64,000 bases of DNA, taken from NCBI GenBank assembly GCA_037043015.1, contig CM073330.1, positions 11,240,512-11,304,511 of the forward strand. Reading direction: 5' to 3'. Position numbers and translations under genes: made by a program. Below are positions 1-13,559 of the stretch, in pieces. Position 1 is the first letter of the stretch; each line of letters begins with the position of its first letter. Source of the DNA: Bryum argenteum. Lineage: Eukaryota; Streptophyta; Bryopsida; Bryales; Bryaceae. Under the pieces are notes generated by a model. The model saw only the letters and a program-made list of their open reading frames with translations. It did not search any database and was not told the DNA's origin.

Positions 1-27
1 GTTTCTTGATCATCTTTTTTACTGCAG

Positions 28-789
28 GTAAGAGAAGCTCTTAATGGAGGTCCTGGTGGTGGCCAGTATCTGCCTGTCTCTGCCATTCAAAACTTTGATG
101 CACCGGTAAGCACTATCTCTTGTTTTTTTGTACGGGAGGGTTTAGTAGTCCTATACCACTGATGTTATGTTTTGTATGCATATCAGAGTGTTGAATTGAC
201 AATCTGTTCATGCCAACCCTAACACAAGTTTGGTTCTCCTCTCCTTTTGTAACATCGAGTGAGTTGTAAGTATAAGTGAAGTATTTCAGAGAGTAATTAT
301 AACGACATTAGTATTGATGTGCAATTTATTTATTTTTAAATTTCCTTTGAACCAATCTATTATTATTGGTATATATATTATTGGTTTATTTCACATTCTA
401 TGATTAGTTTTATGTTCTTTTGTAATGATGTTACACGTAAGTGACGTAGGATTTGTTTTGGACCATGATTGTGTTTTTGGCAGGCTAGTAGGATAGAGAA
501 TGGAGTGTACCTAGGACCTTTGGGAGCACTTGCATTCGAGGGTCGCTTCTCCATGAATAAGCGAATTCTAGCTTTCCTCTTCGACAAAATCAAGATCAAA
601 GTGGGCATTCTTCCGGCATTCACCATCAACATCGGCAAGAAGGAAGACAAAGGGCGTACTCCGGGCAACTCCGATCCTTTCTTCATCTTTTTCTATGCAG
701 ACGACGAGATCATCGTTGCCAAGGGACGAGGTGGAGGCTTAGCTTATTGGTGCCGATGCAAGAGAGTCAACTCCTCCGAAGCATTCTGA
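28..789 (+). CDS. Plastid lipid-associated protein / fibrillin (PAP domain), 3' part only
   Basis: Two exons are visible, 28-105 and 484-789, joined across a GT-AG intron (106-483). The gene runs off the left edge, so the N-terminus and transit peptide are missing. The second exon ends in a typical PAP/fibrillin C-terminus: GVYLGPLGALAFEGRF, then an IKVGILPAFTINIGKKED stretch, then FFIFFYADDEIIVAKGRGGG and a final WCRCKRV. In the family these segments form a lipocalin-like barrel that binds isoprenoid or lipid ligands on plastoglobules or thylakoids. The stop is TGA at 787-789. Family assignment is firm. The subfamily cannot be fixed from this fragment; the long conserved FFIFFYADDEIIVAKGRGGG block favours the harpin-binding-protein-like fibrillins. 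Confidence 0.85.
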
Positions 790-3700
790 GTAAATCACTT
801 GTAGATTATGTGGGTTCTAGTCACTTGATCAAATTAGTCGATACAACTATGTGGATGTCACGATTACTCTGTTTCATCAATAATTGTAAAATATGTGTGA
901 TGCCACATTCATGTGATTTTGAACAAAGTCATCAAATGTGGGGTAGTGGGAGTAGCAAGAATGTAAAAGGAGCACTAGGAATTGATCTTGGAGTTTGAAT
1001 TCTCAATCCAATAATTCTTCACATGCCTTTCCTATTGTAGAAGACCACTCTTTTTATTTGAATTTCAGCATACCTTCATGTGAGAAATCAAGCTTTTCTC
1101 TAGGTTTTATAAGTCTTCTAAGTATAAGAATTATGTAGACACATACATATAACTCACTTAGGAACAAGAATTTTGAAAAGACCCATGGTAAATTTTCTCT
1201 TAAAATTGGATTTTTTCAAGAATTGGCCTCCCATTTTCGGTGCACCTTTTCTACTTCGACTTGAAAAATCATATTATGAAATTGGCCCGGCCCCTTGGTG
1301 TGAAGGGGTTGGGAGATATTTGGCTTCTTCGCCAAGCACGAGGGAACATTTCAGCCCTCAGTGTAAAGCGGCCCTTAGGTTCTTCTACCATATGTGTACA
1401 TTCATTGGACTAAGAAATAAGAGAAATGAAGTTTGCTCTTGTGTATTGGGATAACATAGCTTTGCCACTCACCAACTGCCTTCCCCTCTCTCCATTACAT
1501 TGCAACCCGAGTTGTCTTATCATACAAAATTCCCAAGTCATTTGTCGGCTATAATTTAGATGAGATGTACATCTAAGACGTCTTCAATATATCTAATGTA
1601 CATTCTCATCACACCGTTGAAACTCATTCGCCCCCAAGACCCTTAGTATAGCGGGCATGATTCTCAAATACATTAATCTCATATGACTGTAAGTCATTTT
1701 TGAACTACTTGAAAATAAATAGAAAACTAAACCCCCTTATTTGGAGTGTGTTCAAGTACAATAAGAATTGTGCCTCAAATAACGCATACACATTAAATAA
1801 CATAGTCCATAGACCTATACCTCTTAAACGTTGAGGGTCGGATCTTGCATGAACGAGTTTGCTCCTAATATTTTTTTTAGACTTTACTTTAGAAATTTTA
1901 TTTTGAAAATTTTGATAACATTTGATAAAATTCTTGATGAATTTTTGATAAACTTTTTATAACATTTTGATAGAAATATATACAGTTTTGATAAATTTTG
2001 AGTAGAATTTTAATAAATTTTGATAATATTTTGATCGAATTTTGAACACTTATTATTAATAGATAACCTTAAGAACTAAGCTTTGCTTCAGTCTAAGACT
2101 TTAATCATCAAGAGAATTTGCAAAAAACATTGAAGGATTATTAGGAAACATTACAAAGTTTGAAGTTGTCGTATATTGGTAGTGACAACTCTTGATTTTT
2201 GAGTCTGTATTACTTTGAAGATCAATAAACTTCTTTTTAGTTTTTTTTAACTTCACATGGATTTTGGTCAGATGTGCACTAAGTCAAGAGCTTTGCTTTA
2301 ACATATTGTGAGCAAATAGAAAAGTCATATACAATTAATGGTGACAATTTTGCATGAGCTTACTTGACTTTGTACAAAAATCTTCCTAACTTATGCGGAT
2401 CAAATTCAAAGTTTTGAATGGAAAAAGAGAAATCAATAATCACCAAACAATGAAGAAAGTATTCATTGTTTTTATTGTATTTTACTCTGTTTCATATATT
2501 TTGTGTTGTATTCTTGACAATTCCAAATATCACACAACTCCCAATTATAATCTCATTGTTGGAAACTCTTCATGTAAACTTTGAGTTCATCCATTGAGAG
2601 TACCTCAAGGGTTAAGTTGTAGAGGATGTTATGGAATTTGCTTTGAGGCACCCAAATTGACCCAACTTAGGCCACCTTGGCATTAAAGAATTAGAGCATA
2701 TTTTCACAAATTTCTTCCATAAACTTTGTTTTGGTAATGATATTTATAGATGAATTTGCTTAACCTTAAAGGTCAGTAAGGCCCAAAATGGGTTGATTTG
2801 ACTCTAATTAGGCTTCCAATTACCACATTTAGATCTGAAGAAGTTGAAACTTTCTGCAAATTGTAGTTTTTTCCCGTCCCTTGCCCATGACACCATTCAT
2901 ACTTCAAAATCCTTATACTTGAGGAGATATCTAATCTCACATTTTGGAACCACTATTTGTACATGCTAAAACTTGCCCAAAACTGTTGTACATGCTCAAT
3001 TGTTCTCATAACTGCCAAAAATCAATCAATTACACAAGTTACAAAAATTTACTAGAAATTGAGATTTAACTTTTCTTGAATTTTGTCTCTAGACATGTAA
3101 AATAATGATAAGGATCATTGGGAATAGAGTCTGATGATTGTTAACATGCCTTATTTATTGTTGAAAATGGGTCTTTGTATTTAATTTTTACCATTACTTC
3201 TATGTGAAAAATCAAGCATTTCTTTTAGAACTTTTAGGTCTAATGAAGATATATTTATATTGATACGTTCCTTACTCACCTAGGAGCAAGAATTTGAAGA
3301 GCCTCATGTCAAATTTCTTTCCGGAATTAGTTTCTTGGCCCCCAAAACACTACTTTCACATCACAAAACCAGGAAATATTTTCTCTCAACTTTGAACATT
3401 ATGATTTTATAAATGGTGAGGGATCCAGATCGACAATTTGGCATACATGTACATGGATAACCTACTTACTAGATCATTTGGTTCTATGATTCAAACTAAT
3501 TAAAAAGATTGTGCCTTGCATAGAAAAGGACAATCTTGAGGATTTTTGGTAGTTTTGAGGCCACTCACCTTTTGGAGTTGAACTTTTTTTTAATGAAAAA
3601 GTGGGCAATATCATTTAAAAGCGCATCTTCTGCAGGGGTTGTTTTGATTATGCATATAGTGAAGTCAGGCCCTCGCTCCGTAAATTAGTCCAAAAATTAC

Positions 3701-5180
3701 ATGCCCACACATTAATTGATGCTAAAGAGTTGGACATTAATATTCAGTAGATAGCTCTTACCAAGAGTTTTGTATCATTTGTATTTGTTTTAAATTTGAT
3801 ACCATTTGCTCTAGGAGGCATTAAGGGAGCAATATGTCATTTAATTACATTAATAAGAATTCATACAAACTTCTACAAGCAAAATCATGTTATGTGTGTT
3901 TTCCGCAGTTAATTATGCTCAAAATTAGATCAAGTAGAGTTTGTGATACAAACTTCTATATGCATGTCTCTCTTGTGTTTGTGGCCCCTTGGTACCAAGG
4001 GTTAGTTTACTATGGTTGAGAGTTCAATAGAGAAATGGAAGTGGGATGATATAAACTCTGCCACACATGTTCATGTAATGTAGTGCCATTTGGTATTGAG
4101 AGTTCAATTTTACTATCTTCCAATTGTGAGCTAATCATGCACACAAGTATAGAACAAGCATAGAACAAGTGAAGTAGTGTGTTGAGGTGTTCAAAGACTC
4201 AATACAATGTATTGTGGTGATCAAAGTGCTCAAAAAAGATGTTATGTTTGTGATTGTTTGATTATATGTTATAGCTTGTATACATGTAACTATACATTAG
4301 ATGTACACATGTAACAATATATTATATGTACACATGCAATATTAAATAACTTGTACATGTGTAACTATACCTACCATGTACACATGCATACCAATGAAAC
4401 CTTGTAGAACCATGGATGGAAATTCCTAAAATCAATCAAATATATTCTCATGTTTTACATTCTTACCATACTTTGCTACACAACTTTTAGTATGCTAATC
4501 ACCTTTGAACATGCTAATCTTGTACCTACTTTTATGTTCTTGTCTGACATGAGAGTATTACTTATTTAAAACAAAGAACTCGTCTCCACAAAGAAAAACA
4601 CTATAAGTTTTAGGTCTTGTTTTTGATTAACAATCTCCATTATAGAAAGGACTTATTTTACATCAAATCAAAAATAAACCAAAACCATTCTCAAAACCAT
4701 TCGCAAACTTTACAATTTCTACACACAACTTTGGGAATATCATTTGAGGTTAGAGTGTCACTTTTCTTTGTCATTCTCCTCAAAAAAGGTTCCATAGAGA
4801 TTCCAAAGTCACAAAAAGGGTATAACATCTATTTCTTTACGTTTTTTGAAATTGTAAAAAGAAACACTCAAATCCAAATATTCCAATACACCCTACACAT
4901 GCACCTTCAAGAACATCAATACATTTATGACATACACCTTCCTACTACTTTATTTTGATAGTAGATAAAGTAAATCCTCCTTCAAAGCTATTAGCCTTAC
5001 GATATTAAGCCACTTGGCTTATACACAAGTAAGGCAATATCAAACAACATAAGCGTATGTGATTGCCCTGTAGAATAACCTATCTAGGCTATTCTAAATA
5101 CTACAAAATACTTATCCATGACTACTCATATTGGAAGCTCTTCAACGATATGAAACCATCGACATCAAGTTTGTTGTATA
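790..5180. other. Gene-free AT-rich repeat DNA between fibrillin and kinase-DC1 gene 1
   Basis: No supportable gene. Two segments have relatives elsewhere in the window. About 1380-1815 resembles 16930-17459 (shared 'agctttgccact', 'gccttccc', 'cattgcaac'), although part of it (about 1520-1605) matches in the inverted sense. About 2700-5180 resembles 30180-31180, the DNA downstream of kinase-DC1 copy 2, so the duplication of that locus included 3' flanking DNA. Around 4250-4390 there is a loose run of 'tacacatg/taactatac' repeats. The remainder is AT-rich sequence in which I see nothing. Confidence 0.6.
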
Positions 5181-8100
5181 TCATACCTCCCGTAAATAAG
5201 GAGGATATCGGATCTCATAATCATCTTCAATATTATGATACTTTGATGAACAAGACTCCAATATACCCTCTTTCAAACCATCATTGAAATGATTCTCACA
5301 AAGCCAAGCAAGGGAGCCATTTTTGTAACATGGAGGACTACCCTCATGAGTTACTTTGTAACGGATGCGATGCAAGCCAAGAGCCTTTGTGAAGTTGATT
5401 TCAGACATTTCATGCTTCTTCAAGAACCACTCTGATGAAAAAACTGCACCTTGCTTAAGCACTTCAATGTTCTCCATGCCTTGGATTCTGATGATAGCAC
5501 TCAAGTCCCATATGAAAACCGCTTCCAAATTAGGTATGGAAATGGATTCCAATCTGGCCAGGTCATCCTCTCTACTTGTGATGTTGTCCCTTACAATCTG
5601 CAACCCGCATGCTAGCAATGGCTTTAAATACTCTGTAGTTTCTTCTCCAAGCTTCATAAGCCATATTCTGGTTTTGCCTGGAACGATGTGCTCATGGCCT
5701 GGCTTCTCACAAAGTAAACCAAAGCAAACATCCTTCATGCCAGCTTGAAGATCAATGAGCAACTGCCTCACCACCCTTCCATCTTTCATCACGTCTTGGA
5801 AGAACACTCCAATCCGAGGTCCTGGGCACACTATGAATTCTTCCTCAATGGCTTTTTCCTCCTTCACAAGCTCTTGCTGCTTCTTTAAACTCTTGTGGAG
5901 GGCTATGTATTTTTTTTTTTCATCCTCAGCGGCAGTCTCAATGCTTTGGAGATTTGAGACAATCATCTCCAAGTTTTCAAGCATTTCCAATGGGTCTTCT
6001 CGCAATTTGTTTGATGCCAACTTCTTAGTCTTGATTCGTTCTGCCGTCTGAATTGATATCATTCTTTTCTGTTGGTTCACATCTTTGGTTGAATCCAAGC
6101 TATCATGACTCTGCTTGGATGTTTGCAATCCATGGAGTGGTGCGTGCACCTCCTTTACAACTTCATCACAACAAAAAATAAAATTTTGTTAGTTTTGTAA
6201 TTCTCAAAACAAAAAGTTGTAGATGTTCAGAATTGTCAATAATGAAGATCTACTTATCGAAAAGTATCAAATATACAAGCTCAAAACCATGATATTTGTA
6301 TGAATTCGGATGATCTCAATGAGCTCATCAATCTGGTGTACCTGATCGTGGCAATCTTGATTCGGAACCATGGAAAGATGACAATTCATCTAGCACGACA
6401 CCAATTAACACCGTTTGAGCATTAATATCTTTGCTCTCCTTCTCCATCAAGACTTTCTTGTAAGCTACATCCAAGTTGTATGCCTTATTATCCATGTAAT
6501 CTATACAATCCGGATGTATGTCTATTTTACATCCAAAGCAACGATAAAATTGTGAATGTCCTTGGGCAAGACAAATGGCACAATCATAAATCCTTGGTTT
6601 ATAAACGAGCTGAAGACGATGTGATTCTTCAATCACACAATTTGGATTCGTAGGGCGAATGGCACAAGATAAATGCATCGAAAATGCACATGGTCCACAA
6701 TGGTAGTGCCATGCACGCTCCTCTATCCCACCATTGCATCGTCCACAAAATGATTTCTTGTTAGGTGGGCATAATCTCACAGTGAGTGGATGTCTATGAT
6801 TCTTCCACATTTTAGTGTTTTGAAACTTGGTACACATTGCATGCACATCATAATCACATCCTTCACATCGATACACCCATTCACTATCTTGAATGGATTC
6901 CTCGCAAAAGCAACATCTTGCTTTGGGACTTCTTTTGTAGTAGTTGTGAGTAAGAAGTTGAAGTCGATGATCATGGAAAAATACGCGAACTTTATCTCTT
7001 ATCTCTGCACAATGTGGATGTGCATCAAATTGACATGTTGAACAATGATATACTTCTCCATCGATATCTGCTTCGCCGCACATGTTACATTGTGCCCATC
7101 CTCCTATGTATGTTGGTTTCGTGAGAAGATCAAGCTTTTGATAGCAAGTACATGAAATAACGGAAACTAGATTGCTTTGCTTGTTGTCATCCTGCTTGTT
7201 GCACAACCAGCAGAAACACTTTAATTAGAACTTCACTACATCCAAAACACAAGTCATTTGATCATGTCCTTACCAATTAGTATCTCTATAAAAATGAAAG
7301 CGCTTCATTCGTGACTTCCTCTTAGATCAATTTCATCCCATACTATACAACAATAGCTCGTGCACAGACTTTATATTCTGCTACATACCTCGTCATTGAC
7401 TTGAGCAAATATCACTTTTGGAAGACTCTTAAAATAGCGAAATTCTTCTTCTATCCTTTTAGAAACAAGGCCCATGCTCAATTGTAGTTCCTCGTTACCG
7501 ATAGTTGGGCGTCTCATTCTATGTTTTAAGGATTCCAATCTTAAACAAATATCCACAAATGTGGGTCGCTTAGATGGAATAATGTTCCAACAACCTCTAA
7601 GAAGAGCATACAACTCTTCAGGGCAATTGGTGGGAAGACTTGGTCTCTTTCCATTCATAAGCTCATCATACAAATGTTCCAAGGAATAATACTCCATATC
7701 CTCGAATGGTTTTTGAAGTGTCAAAACATGCGCACATGTCATTGCAAAACTAAAAACATCTGCCTTTATCCACATTGCTCTTCCTCTTGACTTCCATCCT
7801 TTAGGCTTCAAAACCTCTGGAGCCCTGTACACTCCTGTGCCAATACCAAATTGTGTTATGGAATTGGATTGTTCAATCTCCACCTCCGTTTTCGAGCTCC
7901 CATAATCAATTAACTTCACATGCCAATATCCTTCACAATGCATCGAAGATAACTCGTTCACCATCACATTTTGTGGTTTCAAATCACGGTGAGCTATGCC
8001 TTGATCATGCAGGTAACACATTCCTCGTGCCATCTGCCACATGATATCTATTGTTACATCAAGAGAAAAGGACACACCTCTCTGATCTTCAATCAATTTG

Positions 8101-9110
8101 AAAAGACTCTTCTCCATAAGCTCCATTGCAATAAATCGAGACTTCTTCTCTTTCCCCCAACAAAGGAATTGAATAATGTTAGGATGCTTCAAATGTGCCA
8201 TAATTGCAGCTTCTTTCATAAACATCTTTTCAAGTCCTTCTCCTTCTCCATGAAATTGCTTCTTGAAGCAATGTATGTCATGCCATGTAAGTTTCCACCC
8301 GCTTACATGTGATGACCCCGCTCCTGGAATAAATGAAGCGTTTCCCCACGTCCCAGGGTGCTCACCTTCCATATCCCACATAATTGCTGTGCACTTCTCC
8401 ATCTGACTAGCGAGAGACTGCTCAGAAGCCCATTGCATTTTCAACAACAAATACCGGGCAAGACTTTGAGCGAGAGGTAATTCCTTCGGAGTGGGACAAT
8501 ACTCACTTCCCATGCTTTCATGGTCACCAACAAGTTTCTCAAGAAGTGATGAGAGGTCTTCTTCATCCTTTCGAACATCATCAACACGTGCGGGCTCAAA
8601 CATGGTAGATTTCCGAACATCATCAGCCAATGCCTCAAATACGCTTTTAAGAATTCCCCTCTTATAAGTCACCTCCTCGTATAACAAATGGTAACATAGG
8701 CTTAATTCCAACAAAATCTCTCGGAACGCATTCTCATTTCGCCACTGAAATATTGCAGCACGCCACCATGCTCTCTCCCCACAATTTGTTACGAGCATTG
8801 TTGCCTTCTCAGAGCATCGATAAAAGTCTTGCAGCGCCGGTGCCAAGTGCTGATCTGGTAACTTGGTACCTTCAACAAGCGAGTGGATGTTCTTGTGCAT
8901 CTCTCTCAGTTTTTTTGTTAGATCCTCGCACTGTCTCCGGTTGAGCAAATATCTTCTACGATCGTCGTCGCCATATTTCATTTGCTCGAATGTTCGCTTC
9001 CTCTCCGACTTGGTACCGCGATTCTTCATCAAGACATTTATAAGGCGATCCATGTCGATGATGCTTTTCAATGAGGCTCTCGACACTGGCACTGCCACAT
9101 TCAATCTCAA
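5181..9110 (-). CDS. Protein kinase - DC1 zinc-module protein, copy 1 (intact)
   Basis: Three exons (minus strand): 9110-7389, 7191-6342 and 6160-5181. Phases agree and give 3552 nt, about 1183 aa. Residues 1-260 are a helical region with a WWRAAIFQWRNENAFREIL block. Residues ~263-530 are a TKL-like kinase: degenerate glycine loop IPGAGSSHVSG (~263), lysine in HCFKKQF (~283), KEAAIM glutamate, HRDLKPQN (~375), IDYGSS in place of DFG (~402), and YRAPEVL (~428). Exon 2 encodes four DC1 modules, each with CxxC, HC-x2-C and HxxC ligands (CNMC, CCFC, CGRC, CAIC starts). Exon 3 encodes a Lys/Glu-rich coiled coil, then an unrecognised ~200-aa domain (CPGPRIGVFFQDV, GLLCEKPGHEH, LESISIPNLE, WLCENHFNDG). 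All catalytic kinase residues except the DFG Phe are present. It is probably cytosolic: no signal or membrane segment is seen. Role unknown; the family type suggests signalling or defence. Confidence 0.8.
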
Positions 9111-9139
9111 TCAACTCTCGTATTCGGTAGCTTCATAAA

Positions 9140-11110
9140 CTAGGTGACTACCTCATAATTTAGTGCATAACATGCCTTTTCATAATGATTTTGAAATCTC
9201 CATCATACACTGGCTACAGGGGCATCGGTTGAAATCGTTACCAAATTATTCAGTACGCAACCTTTTCTAAAGCACGGAGAAGAGCCTACATTTGAATATT
9301 GTTCTGTATGTTCCATGTACATCGCATCTACGACTGAAAGATTTAAACTATGTAGGAAGTGGACCATGAGTGCACGGTTTACTGACAAGGTACTTATCAT
9401 ATTCTTCATCTCCGGCGACCTTCCGAACAGAGCAACCATGACATGAAGAACTGTTTCTTACGACAGAAGTCTATGTGTACTGCACAATTGTGTTTTAAAT
9501 GCTCCGAAATTCAGCTATATTATTTGACGGTTGAATATTTTTAGTCTGACCCCATTACCATCTCGGGCATCTAACCTGTACACGTGCACACCCGACCTAA
9601 GTTGTAAAGAATATTATAAGAGGGTTACAACACTACCGACTTCGTCAAATAAATGTGTTGGTCCATTCGTTTAACAAAAAAGATCCTAGCCAACATTATT
9701 CTTTTTCCGGAAAGGAGTGCAACTTCTTTCAGAACCACATTGACATGGAAGAGGATGTTCTAGTCATACTCACAGGGAAATACCGCTTCCGGCCTTTCTT
9801 CCAGATAATAACCAGACTTGGAATAGTATCAAATGTCGACTTCGTTCACGACCTTCCAGATTCTTCAATGTCTGAAAGCCAAATAAACTTCGCACCGTTC
9901 TCGTAATGACACTGTGATCGATAAGCGCACCAAAGAATGATCAATAACTGTTGAAAGTCACGAGTGTTGCACATAATCGGCCATAACTTCTCAGTGCATC
10001 AGTCAACGCCCAACTTCGTCATCGACCTTCAATTAGATACTTCACCGCTGGAGTGCCGAATAAGCTTCGTGCCGTGCCCGTTCTGAAGACGCTTCAGAAA
10101 ATAGCTCGACAAGAAAGCTGACGAATGAACAATAACCTGTAACAGCCCCAAGTGATGCCGATAGCCGGTTACAATCTCTATCACTAGATCACCGATTTTC
10201 AAGCAGCAATTGACGCCCGACTCCGTTTAAGACCTTCGAGATACCTCACTGCCAGAACGTCACGTACACTAAACACCGTGCTGGTAATGATAGAACTCAA
10301 CAACCTAGTCGAAGAACGTACAATAACTAGTCAGACACCATCATTAATGTGGGAAGCAATCGGTTACAAGTTCTGTTTCAGAAACTCACCAAATAAGTCG
10401 TATTACGACCTTCAAAATCGTATTACGACACTTCGATAACGACCTTCAAAATACTTCACTTCCAGAATGCCGCATCAACTTCCCACCGTGCCCCTAGAAA
10501 AAAATCTCGATAAGCCAGTCGAAGAATGAACCTTATCAAGCCACAGTCACGAGTGCCGTGAATGGAAACGATACGAAGACTTTACTACACCTCCACAGTC
10601 TGACTTATGCCAAGATAGCCTTCGGCGACGGGCTCTCTGCGAGATGGAGAAGTATCACCGGTCCAGTCGCTCGGAAACGCAACAACCGGACTCAGAGTTC
10701 TGCTCAGGAGTGATGCTTCTGCGCCATCAGCTTGTGTAACGTCTCACCACCAAGCAGTTCCGGTCCAGCGAGCTCCAAGCAAATTCCGGAAAACACTGTG
10801 TAACACGAGGAATCGGTAAGAACACAGTTAGATTCATTGCTGCAAATCAGGTAAGGTATCTTTAGGCTCCGGCATCATCAGCGCAAGAGAACAAGGGGAA
10901 AAGACAAGTACCCAGCTCACTGTTCAGGATGCTTCTTCCAAGTGGGAGCCGAGGTGACTAGAAGTCGTCGTTGCTGGGTCCAAGCATGCCGTATTTCACT
11001 CTTTTCTCCAGTGCCGAGTATATACGGTACAGTACTGTTGTGAGTCAGAAACGTGGAGCACTGGAATTGGTAAGAGCACTGTTGCATGAGGAACGCATGT
11101 GGACTCTGGC
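9140..11110. repeat. 5' flank of kinase-DC1 copy 1, satellite-like, first tandem copy
   Basis: From about 9200 the sequence holds blocks found again at 11620-13500, 36590-38160 and, inverted, 39475-40760. Within 9850-10560 it consists of at least four degenerate units of ~170-210 bp. Each has 'gaccttc(a/g)agatac.tcac', 'gccagaa.g.c', 'caccgtgcccgt', 'gaagaatgaacaataac' and 'ggttacaa.tctctttcac' type blocks. The distal part, 10600-11100, is unique within a copy and includes 'gcgccatcagcttgtg' and 'aatcggtaagaacacagtt'. Short open frames here are not conserved as protein between copies. It may hold the promoter of the kinase gene. No gene is supported. Confidence 0.65.
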
Positions 11111-11619
11111 ATCATCAACCTTTAAGGTATTGTAAAATGACAAATTGTCAATAATGGCTTATTGGACCTCCTACACTTAATAGGTAGGTTAGTGTTGGAA
11201 ACACTAATAGCAGACAGAAATGTTGAATGTCAATTGTCTTCATGGTGTAAGGACACTAAATGTCAACTCTAACAATATTTGTATAAATTAGTAACTCCAA
11301 ATATTTACATGTGCACATTTAGTGTAGATGATATTTGTGGATCTTGGAATGAAGAATTGGAGGAAAATTGTAACAACCTCATGAAAAGACACAATTTACA
11401 CAATTTGCAAAATCTGGACATATAAACTTAACCTTGTCAATGCCAAATTCGAGAACTTCAATTTAGATCTAATAACTTTCACAATACAGCCATGCAAAAG
11501 AGAAGCCTCGAACGAGACAGAGAAGAGAAAATCAAGGAAGACAAAAGACAACAGCTTAAAACCTTTGAACTCCGACAAGAGAGCCAAGAAACTCGGAGGC
11601 TCGATTCTTAAACTTCAAC

Positions 11620-13500
11620 CAGAATTATTATGTATGCAGCCTTTTCTAAAAGCACAAAGAAGAGCCCAGAATTGAGTATTATTCTATGTGTTCTATGGAC
11701 ATCGCACCTGCAGCTGAATGGTTCTGGTTATGTAGGAAGTAGACCATGAATATAGGGTTTACCAAGGTAGTACATTTTATATTCTCTCTCTGGCAACCTT
11801 CTTATCTGAGCAACCATGACAGGCCACACTTTAAGCGATGTGCTACACCGATGTGTTTTAAATGGTACAAAATTCAGCCATTCAAACAAGGCTTTATATA
11901 CCCAAAGTCTGACTCAAGTAACATTCAGATATTAACCTGTTTCTACACTCGGCCTAATAAAGTTGTTAAAGAAAGAACAAGAGGGTTACAATACAACCGA
12001 CTTCAATAAACTATGTGTTACTCCATCTGTTCATCAGAAAAGATCCCGGACACCATTATTCCTTATCCGAAAAGGAGTGCAACAACTTCTTTCAGACAAC
12101 ATTAACAAGGAAGAGGATGTGCTAGTCATACTCACAGGAAGATACTGCTTCCGGCCTTTCTTTCAGATGATCACCAGACTCGGAATAGTATCGAATGTCA
12201 ACTTCGTTCACGACCTTCCAGATTCTTCAATGCCTGAAAGCCAAATAAACTTCGCACCGTTCTTGTAATGACACTGATCGATAAACCAACCGAAGAATGA
12301 ACAATAATGGTTGACAATCACCAGTGTTGCATGTAATCGGCCATAACTTCTCAGTGCATCAGTCAACGCCCAGCTTCGTTATCGACCTACAAGATACTTC
12401 ACCGCTGGAGTGCCAAATAAGCGTCGTGCTGTGCCCGTTCTGAAGACGCTTCAGAAAAAAGCTCGACAAGAAAGCTGACGAATGACAATAACCTGTAACA
12501 GCCACGAATGATGCCGATAGCGGTTACATTCTCTTTCACTAGATCACCAATTTTCAAGAAGCAATTAACGCCCGACTCCGTTGAAAACCTTCGAGATACC
12601 TCACTGCCAGAACGTCACGTACACTAAACACCATGCTGGTAATGACAGAACTCAACAAGCTAATCGAAGAATGTACATTGACACCATCATTAGTGTGGGA
12701 AGCAATTCGCTACAAGTTCTCTTTCAAAAACTCACCAAATAAATCGATAACAACCTTCAAAATACTTCACTTCCAGAATGCCGCATCAACTTCCCACCGT
12801 GCCCGTAGAGACAAGACTCGATAAGCCGGTCGACGAATGAACCCTAACAAGCCACAGTCACGAGTGCCCTGAATGAAAACGATACAAAAACTTTACTACC
12901 CCTCCACAGTCTAGATCTAACTCATGCCAAGATAGCCTTCGACAACGGGCGCTCCGCGAGACGGAGCAGTATCACCGGTTCAGTCGCTCGGAAGGTGGAT
13001 ACTGTAGTCGAAAACGCAACAACTGGAATCAGACCTCTGCTCAGGAGCGATGCTTCTGCGCCATCAGCTTGTGAAACGTCTCACCACCAAGCAGTTCCTG
13101 TCCAGAGAGCTCGAAGCATATTCGAGAAAACACTGTGCAACACGAGGAATCGGTAAGAACACAGTTGGATCCATTGCTGCAAATCAGGGGAAGGTATCTA
13201 GGCTCCGGCCCTCCGGCATCATCAGCGCGCAAGAGAACAAGGAGAAAAGACAAGTAATGTACCCAGCTCACTGTTCAGGATGCTTCTTCTAAGTGGGAGC
13301 AGAGGTGACGAGAAGTCGTCGTTGCTGGGTTCAAGCATGCCGTATCTTACTCTTTTCTCCAGTGCCGAGTAAATGCGGTATAGTACTGTTTTGAATCAGA
13401 AAACGTGGAGCACTGGAATTGGTAAGAGCACTGTTGGATCAGGAAGGTACGTAGACTCCGGCATCACCAACGTGGAAGGTATTCTACGATGACAAATTGT
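11620..13500. repeat. Second tandem copy of the kinase-DC1 5' flank
   Basis: This repeats 9200-11110 in the same orientation and order, starting with 'cttttctaaaagcac' and ending with 'ctggaattggtaagagcactgtt'. The two copies are followed by related sequence: 'ttattggacctcctacac' near 11160 and 'ttattagacctactacac' near 13510. The unit duplicated was therefore ~2.3 kb including a short AT-rich tail. Between the copies, 11110-11620 holds nothing recognisable. No gene is supported. Confidence 0.65.
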
Positions 13501-13559
13501 CAAAAATGGTTTATTAGACCTACTACACTAAATAGGTAGATAGTGTTGGAAATAGGAGG

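Noticed and set aside
5365..6051. Plus-strand frames opposite exon 3 of the kinase-DC1 gene (also 31379-32065)
   Set aside because: Antisense shadows of conserved minus-strand coding sequence.
9655..12268. Two similar short frames (EEDVLVILTG...SQINFAPF) suggesting a conserved small protein
   Set aside because: They lie inside duplicated flank DNA, the third copy near 37120 is broken, and the changes between copies do not look protein-constrained.
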